Below are positions 7,979 through 14,711 of a DNA stretch of 37,199 nt, piece by piece. This DNA comes from Pseudomonadota bacterium (lineage in GTDB: Bacteria; Myxococcota_A; Bradymonadia; Bradymonadales; GCA-2716585): NCBI GenBank assembly GCA_005804885.1, contig SYOX01000181.1, positions 1-37,199 of the forward strand. The letters run 5' to 3'. The notes under the pieces are model-generated. The model did not search any database. It was not told where the DNA came from and saw nothing but the letters and a program-made list of their open reading frames with translations. Both the position numbers and the translations under genes were made by a program. Numbering within the stretch: the stretch's first letter is position 1; each line of letters starts with the position of its first letter.

Positions 7979-9517
7979 ATGGGACTCTTTGATCGCCTCA
8001 AGAAGAGCCTCGGCCTCGGCGGCGAGGGCCCGAGCCTCCCGACCGCCGCCGCCGCGCCGCGCGCCGCGCAGACGCCCAGCGGGATCGCGGGCTGGCCCGG
8101 CCCCGAGACGCGCGACCGCGAGGCCGCCATGGAGGCGCACAAGCTGATGTCGTGGGTCACCCACGAGGACTTCAGCCTCGACGTGTGGCGTGCCGAGCCC
8201 TTCCAGACGGCCCTCGGGGTGCTGGAGGCCAGCGAGGCCCGGGCAGACATGATCGAGATCCTCAAGCGGGCCTCGCTGCGCGTCGAGGACCACCCCCCGC
8301 TGCTGCGCCAGCTCGCCCTGCTCTACACCGACCAGCACGACAACGCCTCTGCCCGCGCGATCTGGTCCCGCCTCGTCGACATGCGCGCCTGGCTGCCCGA
8401 GGCCACCCACCACCTCGGCCAGCTCGCCGAGCGCGAGGGCATGCCCGTCGAGGCCTCGGCCTGGTACCAGCGGGCCATCGTCTACGACGCCTCCGTCGAG
8501 CGCTCCTGGCAGAGGGCCGAGGCCCTCAAGGCCCACATCCCCATGCCCCGCAAGGCCGCCGCAGCCACCCTCGGCGGCGCCGAGGCCGGCGCCCACCTCG
8601 AAGGCCTCGGCGTCCGGGCCCCCGAGGGCTACTCCCTCCTGCACCCCCTCGGCCGCGGCGGCTACGGCACCGTCTACCTCGCCCGGGACACCCACCTGCG
8701 CCGCGACGTCGCCATCAAGTTCCTGCACCCCCACCTGACCCGCGAGGAGCGGCGCGTCGCGGCCTTCTTCGAAGAGGCCCGCCTCGTCGCCCGCCTCGCC
8801 ACCCCGGGCGTCGTCCGCATCTACGATCTGGACAGGGAGGCCCGCGTCATCGTCATGGAGTACCTGACCCGCGGCACCCTGCGCGACCGCCTCTCCAGCG
8901 GCAGGGCGCTGGCCCCGAGGGCCGCGCTCCGGGTGGCGATCTCGCTGCTGCGCACCCTGGGCCGCCTCCATGACGAGGGCGTCGTCCACCGCGATCTCAA
9001 GCCCGCCAACATCCTCTTCCGCGCCGACGGCTCGGCCGTCCTGGGCGACTTCGGCGTCGCCGCGCTCGAAGACAACACCGGCGGCTCGCGAGGCGCCGGC
9101 ACCCTGGCCTACATGGCCCCCGAGCAGAAGGACCCCTCCGTCGGCGACCCGCCCGACCGCCGCGCCGACCTCTACGCCATGGGGCTGATCCTCACCGAGA
9201 TGCTCGCCGGAGGGCTCCCCGTCGGCGCCTCGCGCGGCGTCCTGGACCCCTCGGTCTTCGTCGCCATCCTGCCGGCCTCCGTCCGCGATCTGGTCGCCCC
9301 CGCCCTGCGCTCCCTCCTCGCCCCCAAGCCCGACGACCGCCCGGACGCCGCCGCCACCGTCGTCGGCCAGCTTCGCGCCCTCAGCCGCCAGATCGCCGCC
9401 CAGGCCCAGACCCCCGAGCTGGTCGCCGAGCTCGAAAAACTCATCGCCGACACCGCCCCCGACGACGGCGAAACCCGAGCGCGCCTCCAGGCCATGCGCC
9501 GCGCCCTGGAGCGCTGA
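7979..9517 (+). CDS. Hanks-type serine/threonine protein kinase with N-terminal TPR-like region
   Basis: The kinase domain covers about residues 215-475 of 512. All key motifs are intact: glycine loop GRGGYGTVY (225-233), catalytic Lys in VAIKF (K247), Glu in FFEEARLV, HRDLKPANIL (337-346, catalytic D339), DFG (357-359) and APE (380-382). It should therefore be an active kinase. Residues ~70-190 form TPR-like helices (for example LLRQLALLYTDQHDNASARAIWSRLV). No transmembrane helix is present, unlike many PknB-type kinases; the short N-terminal MGLFDRLKKSLGLGG could form an amphipathic helix. The ATG at 7979 has GGAG five bases upstream, overlapping the end of the FHA gene, so the pair is co-translated. 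Targets are unknown; the adjacent FHA protein and the MoxR-vWA operon are the natural candidates. Confidence 0.93.
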   Translation: MGLFDRLKKSLGLGGEGPSLPTAAAAPRAAQTPSGIAGWPGPETRDREAAMEAHKLMSWVTHEDFSLDVWRAEPFQTALGVLEASEARADMIEILKRASLRVEDHPPLLRQLALLYTDQHDNASARAIWSRLVDMRAWLPEATHHLGQLAEREGMPVEASAWYQRAIVYDASVERSWQRAEALKAHIPMPRKAAAATLGGAEAGAHLEGLGVRAPEGYSLLHPLGRGGYGTVYLARDTHLRRDVAIKFLHPHLTREERRVAAFFEEARLVARLATPGVVRIYDLDREARVIVMEYLTRGTLRDRLSSGRALAPRAALRVAISLLRTLGRLHDEGVVHRDLKPANILFRADGSAVLGDFGVAALEDNTGGSRGAGTLAYMAPEQKDPSVGDPPDRRADLYAMGLILTEMLAGGLPVGASRGVLDPSVFVAILPASVRDLVAPALRSLLAPKPDDRPDAAATVVGQLRALSRQIAAQAQTPELVAELEKLIADTAPDDGETRARLQAMRRALER

Positions 9518-9557
9518 TCGCCTCAAGCCGGCAGAGCCCTGGGCGCCTGGGCCGGCC

Positions 9558-10034
9558 TCAGCCTATCTCCAGCCTGCCGTTCTTCCAGTCGTTGTGCAGG
9601 TTGCAGTACGCAAAGGCCGTCACCGAGGTCGTCCCCACCGGCACGTTGAAGGTCGCCGTCGCCTCGGGATCCGTCCCCGTCAGCGCCTTGAAGCCGAAGA
9701 TGTGCCCGTTCTGATTCCTCACGTAGATCAAGGGGATGAAGTGCTCCTCGCTCATGACGTGCATCACCTGCACCGTCAGCGACCCCTCGCCCTCGTTGAA
9801 GCGCACCACCGGCACATGGACCGCCTCCTTGCCCGCCCAGGGCCCCGGATCGTCCGCCGTGTAGAGCCCCTGGCTCTCGATCGCCTCCGCCTGATTCTCC
9901 CAGTCGAAGTTGCGCCCCTCGAAGTCCACCTCGCTCACGCACCCCCAGAGCCCCTGTGGCACCGCGATCGCCGCCGTCGCCGCGCCCATGACCTTCAAGA
10001 AGCTCCGCCGCGTCGGCCCTTCCATCTCGCTCAT
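9558..10034 (-). CDS. Tat-exported superoxide reductase-like (desulfoferrodoxin iron-binding domain) lipoprotein
   Basis: The 158-residue product begins with a twin-arginine signal (TRRSFLKVMGAATAAIAV) ending in LWGC, so it is probably exported folded and possibly lipid-anchored at Cys32. The rest fits the ferrous-iron domain of superoxide reductase/desulfoferrodoxin. Candidate ligands are His73 in HVPVV, His92 and His98 in MHVMSEEHF, and Cys144 and His147 in AYCNLH, in the family order. Superoxide reductases turn superoxide into peroxide; most are cytoplasmic, so an exported form is unusual. A missing Glu/Lys loop could mean another role such as iron sensing. I chose the ATG at 10034; an in-frame upstream start would put the Tat motif 16 residues further in. 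It converges with the kinase gene 40 bases away. Confidence 0.75.
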   Translation of the reverse strand: MSEMEGPTRRSFLKVMGAATAAIAVPQGLWGCVSEVDFEGRNFDWENQAEAIESQGLYTADDPGPWAGKEAVHVPVVRFNEGEGSLTVQVMHVMSEEHFIPLIYVRNQNGHIFGFKALTGTDPEATATFNVPVGTTSVTAFAYCNLHNDWKNGRLEIG

Positions 10035-10160
10035 CGCCCATCCACCCTCAGCCCGAACCACCCTCACCTCACCACGCCTCAACGCTCCCGATCATACCAA
10101 AGCCCCACCCGATTAGAAACTGCCTCGCCGCCTCGTCCTCGACCCTCCGAAGTCCCCGCT

Positions 10161-10189
10161 TTGACACGCCCCGACCCAGATCCTACGAT
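10161..10189 (+). promoter_or_regulatory. Candidate sigma70-type promoter of the SUMF1-like gene
   Basis: TTGACA (10161-10166), a 17-base spacer, then TACGAT (10184-10189). The -35 is perfect and the -10 matches four of six. The start codon follows 35 bases later at 10225. Confidence 0.55.
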
Positions 10190-10224
10190 CGGGCGCGGAC
10201 GACCCAACCACGGAGTCTCCCCCC

Positions 10225-11664
10225 ATGCCTCGCGCCGCCGCCCTCTCTCTGGCCCTCGCCCTCATCGGCTGCGGCGCCCCCACGAGCGATCCCTGCCTCG
10301 TCGACAGCGCCAGCCTCATCCCCCGCATCTCCGGCGACTGCTCCGGCGTCGACCTCACCGGCGTCGACCTCGACGGCGCCGACATCGGCGGCGTGACCTG
10401 GGGCGACACCACCTGCCCCGATGGCACCAACTCCGACCACAACGGCGGCACCTGCGCAGGACACCTCTCCCCCCCGAGCCCGCCCGCCGAACCTGAGCCC
10501 TCCCCCGAGCCCGCCGAACCCGAGCCCACCCCCGAGCCCGCCGCCGAACCCGAGCCGGAGCCCATCCCGGAGCCCGAAGGCCCGGCCTGCGACGACCCCA
10601 ACCTCTGCGGCGGCTGCTCGGCGCTCGCGGCCAACCCGGGCGATCCCTGCGGCGTCTGCGAAGACGGCCTCTTGACCTGCGCTGGACCCGACGAGGTCAT
10701 CTGCCAGGGCGACAGCCCGGACAACGGCTGCGGCGGCTGCACCCCGCTGCCCATCCCCCCCGATCAGCCCTGCGGGGTCTGCCGACTGGATCGCACCGTC
10801 TGCGCGGGCAAGTCCGACACCGCCTGCAACGGCGACACCCCTTGCCCGCTGGAGTTCATCGCCGTCGAGCCCGGCGAGTTCCGCATGGGCTCGCCGCCCG
10901 ATGAGCTCGGCCGCTTCACCATGGAGACCCTTCACCGCGTCCGCGTCACCCGCCCCTTCGAAATCAAGAAGACCGAGGTGACCCAGGCCGAGTGGACCCT
11001 CTTCATGGGCTCGAACCCCTCCTTCTTCCTCGGCTGCGACGACTGCCCCGTCGAGCGCGTCAGCTGGTACGACGCCCTCCACTTCCTCAACCGCCTCTCC
11101 GAGAGGCTGGGCCTCCCGGCCTGCTACGCCCTCGACGGCTGCCAGGGCACGCCCGGCGGCGGCTGCGACGGCCAATCCTGCCTCGGCGACTTCCAGTGCT
11201 CCCAGATCGCCTTCGCAGGGGTCGAATGCCTGGGCTTCCGCCTGCCGACGGAGGCCGAGTGGGAGTACGCCGCCCGCGCCGGCACCACCGACGCCACCTA
11301 CAACGGCTATGTCTTTCGCGACGGCTGCACCGCCGTCGATCTCAACACCGACCCCATCGCCTGGTACTGCCCCAACAGCGCCGACACCACCCACCCGGTC
11401 GCCGCCAAGATCCCCAACCCCTGGGGGATCTTCGACGTCAGCGGCAATGCCTACGAGTGGGTCTGGGACCTCTACTCCCCCGATTACTACGGCGCCTCCC
11501 CCCTCAACGACCCCACCGGCCCGCTTGCGGGCGAGGGCCGCGTCGCCCGCGGCGGCGCTTACAACAGCCGCGTCACCTCCGTCCGCTCTGCCTCGCGGAA
11601 CTTCTTCAACCCGCTCAATCGCTCGCCTGTCATCTCCCTTCGACCAGCGCGCACATTACCATAA
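10225..11664 (+). CDS. SUMF1/FGE-sulfatase-family lipoprotein
   Basis: The signal peptide ends in ALIGC, a good lipobox, so the 479-residue protein should be a lipoprotein. It has a short DLTGVDLDGAD segment, a Pro/Glu-rich linker (about residues 89-122), two Cys-rich stretches (CGGCSAL and CGGCTPL), and a C-terminal formylglycine-generating-enzyme-like domain from about 205. Typical signatures are EFRMGSPPDE, EVTQAEW, FRLPTEAEWEYAARAG, GNAYEWVWD and ARGGAYNS. The cysteines that true FGE uses for catalysis are not seen in RGGAYNSRVTSVRSASR, so a non-catalytic binding or unknown role is likelier. It is preceded by a good promoter and GGAG at 10212. Multi-copy SUMF1-like lipoproteins are typical of Myxococcota-type genomes. 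Confidence 0.85.
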   Translation: MPRAAALSLALALIGCGAPTSDPCLVDSASLIPRISGDCSGVDLTGVDLDGADIGGVTWGDTTCPDGTNSDHNGGTCAGHLSPPSPPAEPEPSPEPAEPEPTPEPAAEPEPEPIPEPEGPACDDPNLCGGCSALAANPGDPCGVCEDGLLTCAGPDEVICQGDSPDNGCGGCTPLPIPPDQPCGVCRLDRTVCAGKSDTACNGDTPCPLEFIAVEPGEFRMGSPPDELGRFTMETLHRVRVTRPFEIKKTEVTQAEWTLFMGSNPSFFLGCDDCPVERVSWYDALHFLNRLSERLGLPACYALDGCQGTPGGGCDGQSCLGDFQCSQIAFAGVECLGFRLPTEAEWEYAARAGTTDATYNGYVFRDGCTAVDLNTDPIAWYCPNSADTTHPVAAKIPNPWGIFDVSGNAYEWVWDLYSPDYYGASPLNDPTGPLAGEGRVARGGAYNSRVTSVRSASRNFFNPLNRSPVISLRPARTLP

Positions 11665-11668
11665 CCCA

Positions 11669-11692
11669 AGCCGTTGATTTTCAATGGCTTTA
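11669..11692 (+). terminator. Candidate intrinsic terminator of the SUMF1-like gene
   Basis: AGCCGTTGA (11669-11677), loop TTT, and TCAATGGCT (11681-11689) form a nine-pair stem with one G-T pair. It is followed by TTATATC. It lies four bases after the stop codon. The U-run is short, so the strength is uncertain. Confidence 0.45.
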
Positions 11693-11747
11693 TATCTCTT
11701 GAGGGGGGCGTCATGTCGAGGGCGTGGGGCACCTCGGGGGATGTCCG

Positions 11748-12875
11748 TCACTCTGGGTCGGCGCAGCAGCGAAAGCCCGTGGAGTAGTCGGAGTAGGAGG
11801 GGGCGTGGGCGGTGGTGAGGTAGAGGCAGCCGGGGCCGTTGCGGACGGTGTCGACGTAGAAGCCGCCGCGGAAGACGCCGGAGGGGTTCGAGGTCCACTC
11901 GTGGAGGTTGCCCATCATGTCGAAGGCGCCGTCGGGGGAGAGGCAGAGCGGGTGGTCGCCGGCGGGGGCGAGGCTGTCGGGGAGCTGGTTGATGCAGGGG
12001 TGGGAGAGCTGGCCGAAGGGGTTGTCGTTGCCGAAGAGCTCAACAGCGGGGTGTGCGGAGCGGGCGTCGTTGCAGTCGCCGGGTTGGCGGGAGTCGCCGT
12101 AGGGGTAGGTGAAGCCCTGGGGGCCCTGGCAGGCGCGCAGCCACTCGTCGTCGGAGCAGAGGCGCTTCTGGGCTTCGGCGCAGGCGCGGCCGGCCTGCGT
12201 CTGGCTGATGTAGCCCTGGGGGATGGCGCCTCGGAGGGAGAGGGCGCGGACGCGGCGGTCGCCGGGGTTGAAGAAGGGGGACCAGGGGCGAGGCGAGGCG
12301 TTGGGGATGATCTCGACGAGGGTGGCTTCGAAGCGATCGACGCAGAAGTCTTCGACGCTGGCCATGCCGGGCGGGCAGCCGGGATCGCCGGGCTCCTCGG
12401 CGGGCAGGGTCAGCGGGGCGGGCATGGCGTCGGGATCGCAGGCGCCGCCTTCGGGGGGCGGGGCGCAGCACTGGACGGAGGCGGGGCCGGGGCATAAGCC
12501 GGGGGTGGGGCGAAGGGGGGCGAGGCAGTCGGAGGTGTCGAGGCAGAGGCCTGGGCGGCCGTCGACGGCGCAGGGGGTGCCGACGGCGGGGTCGGCGTCG
12601 GGCGTGTCGGCGTCGATGAGATCCGGGTCTGCGTCGGGGGAATCCGGGTCGAGGGCGTCGGCGAGATCGTCGGCGTCGAGGTCGACGCCGGGATCGGCGT
12701 CTGGCGAGGCGTCGAGGGCGTCGTCGTCCAGGTCGGCGTCGTCGAGGCCTGTGTCGGGCGTGGCGGCGTCGGGGGCCGAGGGATCGCCGTCGGGTGAGGT
12801 GAAGGCGGGGACGGGATCGCCGCAGGCGGTCAGGAGCGCGAGGGCGATCAGGAGCGGGGGGTGAAGGCGGCTCAT
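11748..12875 (-). CDS. SUMF1/FGE-sulfatase-family lipoprotein with Asp-rich linker
   Basis: A 375-residue exported protein with lipobox LLTAC. Residues ~25-100 are an Asp/Pro/Ala-rich linker (DADLDDDALDASPDAD and similar). A Cys-rich stretch (GTPCAVDGRPGLCLDTSDC) follows, then an FGE-sulfatase-like domain with FCVDRFEAT, KRLCSDDEWLRACQG, FDMMGNLHEWTSN, RGGFYVD and STGFRCC. The catalytic FGE cysteine pair is not evident. Its ATG overlaps the stop of the saccharopine-dehydrogenase-like gene (ATGA), so they are co-translated, although their functions look unrelated. It faces the other SUMF1-like lipoprotein convergently, 83 bases away. The Asp-rich linker may bind calcium or only space the domain from the membrane. 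Confidence 0.83.
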   Translation of the reverse strand: MSRLHPPLLIALALLTACGDPVPAFTSPDGDPSAPDAATPDTGLDDADLDDDALDASPDADPGVDLDADDLADALDPDSPDADPDLIDADTPDADPAVGTPCAVDGRPGLCLDTSDCLAPLRPTPGLCPGPASVQCCAPPPEGGACDPDAMPAPLTLPAEEPGDPGCPPGMASVEDFCVDRFEATLVEIIPNASPRPWSPFFNPGDRRVRALSLRGAIPQGYISQTQAGRACAEAQKRLCSDDEWLRACQGPQGFTYPYGDSRQPGDCNDARSAHPAVELFGNDNPFGQLSHPCINQLPDSLAPAGDHPLCLSPDGAFDMMGNLHEWTSNPSGVFRGGFYVDTVRNGPGCLYLTTAHAPSYSDYSTGFRCCADPE

Positions 12876-13918
12876 GGTGAGGTGTCGAGGTGAAGGTCCG
12901 GGCCGCCGAGGGTCTTCATCTCGGCGACGAGGGCGTCAAAGTCGAAGAGCTGGCCGGCGACGTGGAGGCCCGGGGCGGGCCTGGGGCCTTTGAGCCAGAG
13001 GGAGAGGGCGGCGGCGGTGCCGAGGGCGGTGGAGAGCTGGCCCTCCTTGATCGAGAGCTGGCGGGTGCGCTCGCGCGGGGTGCCGCGATCGGCGATGGCG
13101 GTGATCTGGATCGTGCTTTGGACGCCCCGAAGGAGGGCCGCGCGGGCGAGGATGAGGCTCCAGCGGGTCAGGGTCAGCGCGGCGGCCTTGAGCGGGCCGA
13201 GCCGACCGATGAGGGCGGCCAGGATCTTGAAGTTCCACACCATGAAGCCGGGCTTGAGGGCCATGCGGGCGGTGACGGTGGGGGCGGTCCCCTGGTGGTG
13301 GATGAGGACGGCGTCGGGCAGGGGGATCTCGGCCGCGGCGCAGATCCCTGAGCCGAGGAAGGGCATGGGGGACGAGGGGCCGACGGGCGGCCCCTGGACG
13401 CGGCGGTGGTCCTCGAAGCGGATCGAGGGGGTGACGAGCGTCTGGGTCATCAGCCCGCAGTTGGCGCGGCCAGCCCCGGAGAGGGGGGAGACGCGGACGC
13501 CGAGCTCGACCGCGCCGAGGGGAGACTCGCCCCGCAGGCTGTGGGCGAGCGAGGTGCTGACGCCGGGGAAGATCCCGACGCCGAGGATCGCCGCGCCGAC
13601 GCCCGGATCGAGGGTCAGGAGGCGCTCCAGAGTGGGGAGATCGGCGCCCATCTCAAACCAGGTCAGGCCCCGATCGAGGGCGTAGCGCATTGCCGGGTCG
13701 GGGGGCGCGCCGACGGTGTCGGCGCAGTTGAGGATCGCGTCGAAGCCCTCCATGACCGAGAAGGTGTCGGGGTCGTTCAGGTCGAGGCGCGCGGCGCCGC
13801 CATCAGACGCCATGAAACGGCCAGCGACGACGACGTCCACGCCCTCCATCGCGCGAAGGAGGCCCGCGACCAGGCCGCCGTAGTACCCCGCGCCGCCGAT
13901 GATCAGGAGTCGGGTCAT
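12872..13918 (-). CDS. Saccharopine dehydrogenase-like NAD(P)-binding protein
   Basis: The N-terminus MTRLLIIGGAGYYGGLVAGLL is a Rossmann GGxGxxG motif, followed by a beta-strand ending in VVVAGR. The architecture matches saccharopine dehydrogenase NADP-binding-domain proteins, a family with many uncharacterised oxidoreductases. Further conserved-looking parts are DLNDPDTF, FDAILNCA and VGIFPGVS. The substrate is unknown; lysine metabolism should not be assumed, because no lysine-pathway neighbours occur. It has 348 residues. The next gene overlaps its stop by four bases. No clear Shine-Dalgarno precedes the ATG, which lies 52 bases after the small membrane-protein gene. Confidence 0.8.
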   Translation of the reverse strand: MTRLLIIGGAGYYGGLVAGLLRAMEGVDVVVAGRFMASDGGAARLDLNDPDTFSVMEGFDAILNCADTVGAPPDPAMRYALDRGLTWFEMGADLPTLERLLTLDPGVGAAILGVGIFPGVSTSLAHSLRGESPLGAVELGVRVSPLSGAGRANCGLMTQTLVTPSIRFEDHRRVQGPPVGPSSPMPFLGSGICAAAEIPLPDAVLIHHQGTAPTVTARMALKPGFMVWNFKILAALIGRLGPLKAAALTLTRWSLILARAALLRGVQSTIQITAIADRGTPRERTRQLSIKEGQLSTALGTAAALSLWLKGPRPAPGLHVAGQLFDFDALVAEMKTLGGPDLHLDTSP

Positions 13919-13970
13919 GGAGCGCCGCGCGCCCTGCTGGAGCGCGTCGAGCAGGCGAGGACCGCGCCGA

Positions 13971-14225
13971 TCACTTGTCGGCCATGCGCTTGAGGCGATC
14001 TTCGAAGGCCTTCCGGCGCGAGTCCTGGGGCTTCTCTTTTTCGCTGGTCACGTCGCCTATGAAGCCCTCTGCCTCGGCGTCGTTCTTGGTGTCGCGCGGG
14101 ATGTCGACCACCACCTCCTCGTTCATGCCGGTGCGCTGGCTGGCCTCGCGGCTCTTGAACCAGAGGGTGCCGCCGAGCAGGCAGACAAAGAAGGTCAGGC
14201 TGATGGCGCCGTAGACAAATTCCAT
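13971..14225 (-). CDS. Small single-pass membrane protein
   Basis: This 84-residue protein has one N-terminal transmembrane helix (MEFVYGAISLTFFVCLLGGTLWF), then a charged tail ending in KAFEDRLKRMADK. GAGG precedes the ATG with nine bases' spacing. I know no family. It is probably the first gene of an operon with the saccharopine-dehydrogenase-like and SUMF1-like genes. The codon use and ribosome-binding site support a real gene. Confidence 0.7.
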   Translation of the reverse strand: MEFVYGAISLTFFVCLLGGTLWFKSREASQRTGMNEEVVVDIPRDTKNDAEAEGFIGDVTSEKEKPQDSRRKAFEDRLKRMADK

Positions 14226-14319
14226 GCTGGCCTCAAGATGAGAGTAAAGAGCGGCTCGGCTCCCTGAATGAGACGCAACTCAGCGTGCCACAAGCGCAAA
14301 GTCTCGTCAACGCGAGGAT

Positions 14320-14601
14320 CGCCCCACGCTCCTCGCGCCGCCCGTTGGGCGGGCTCGTCGGGTGGGGCTTGGATGCGCGGGCGGGCTGCGCCCTGTCGGT
14401 CGCAGGCCTGCGGGCGGCCAACAGCGGATCGCAAGGCAGGATCCCCGCATCGAAGTGGGCCTGTGGATTGGGGTTTTCACGCCCCCTGGTGTCGACTTGG
14501 GTCGTGCGCTGGCCTGCGACCGACAGGGCGCAGCCCACCCTGGGTTTCCAAGCCCCACCCGACGAGCCCGTCCCGAAGGGCGGTGCGAGGAGCGTGGGGC
14601 G
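14320..14601. repeat. Long imperfect inverted repeat (REPIN-like) with 102-bp spacer
   Basis: The left arm 14320-14408 and right arm 14511-14601 are reverse complements over about 90 bases with only a few differences. Shared blocks include GCTCGTCGGGTGGGGCTTGG and GGGCTGCGCCCTGTCGGTCG, read in the left-arm direction. Each arm also holds its own small hairpin: CCGCCC-GTT-GGGCGG on the left and CCGTCC-CGAA-GGGCGG on the right, with the loop changed but the stem kept. The gene-free stretch 14226-14711 consists of this element, the 14594-14690 repeats and little else. No transposase, clear target duplication or coding frame is seen. It may be a pair of dispersed REP-type elements in opposite orientation, or a transcribed structured RNA. 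Confidence 0.8.
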
Positions 14602-14690
14602 CCCGTCGAGCGTGGGGCGTGGGGCGTTCGTGGGGCGTGGGGTGATCGTCGTGCGTGGGGCGACCGCCGCGCGTGGGGCGTTCGTCCTCG
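14594..14690 (+). repeat. GTGGGGC-headed tandem repeats, mostly 18-bp period
   Basis: Seven GTGGGGC/T heads occur at 14594, 14612, 14619, 14630, 14637, 14655 and 14673. Full units such as GTGGGGTGATCGTCGTGC and GTGGGGCGACCGCCGCGC are 18 bases. The array overlaps the outer end of the right inverted-repeat arm and runs almost to the end of the next gene at 14712. Confidence 0.75.
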
Positions 14691-14711
14691 CCGTGGCAAC
14701 CTGCGCGACGA

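Noticed and set aside
9518..9557. GCCGGC pair between the kinase and superoxide-reductase-like genes as a terminator
   Set aside because: GCCGGC is self-complementary and short; the stem is weak and no U-run follows.
12872..13918. Lysine biosynthesis saccharopine dehydrogenase proper
   Set aside because: Only the NAD(P)-binding architecture is shared; no pathway neighbours support that function.
14594..14690. CRISPR array
   Set aside because: Units are contiguous 18-mers without unique spacers, and there are no cas genes.
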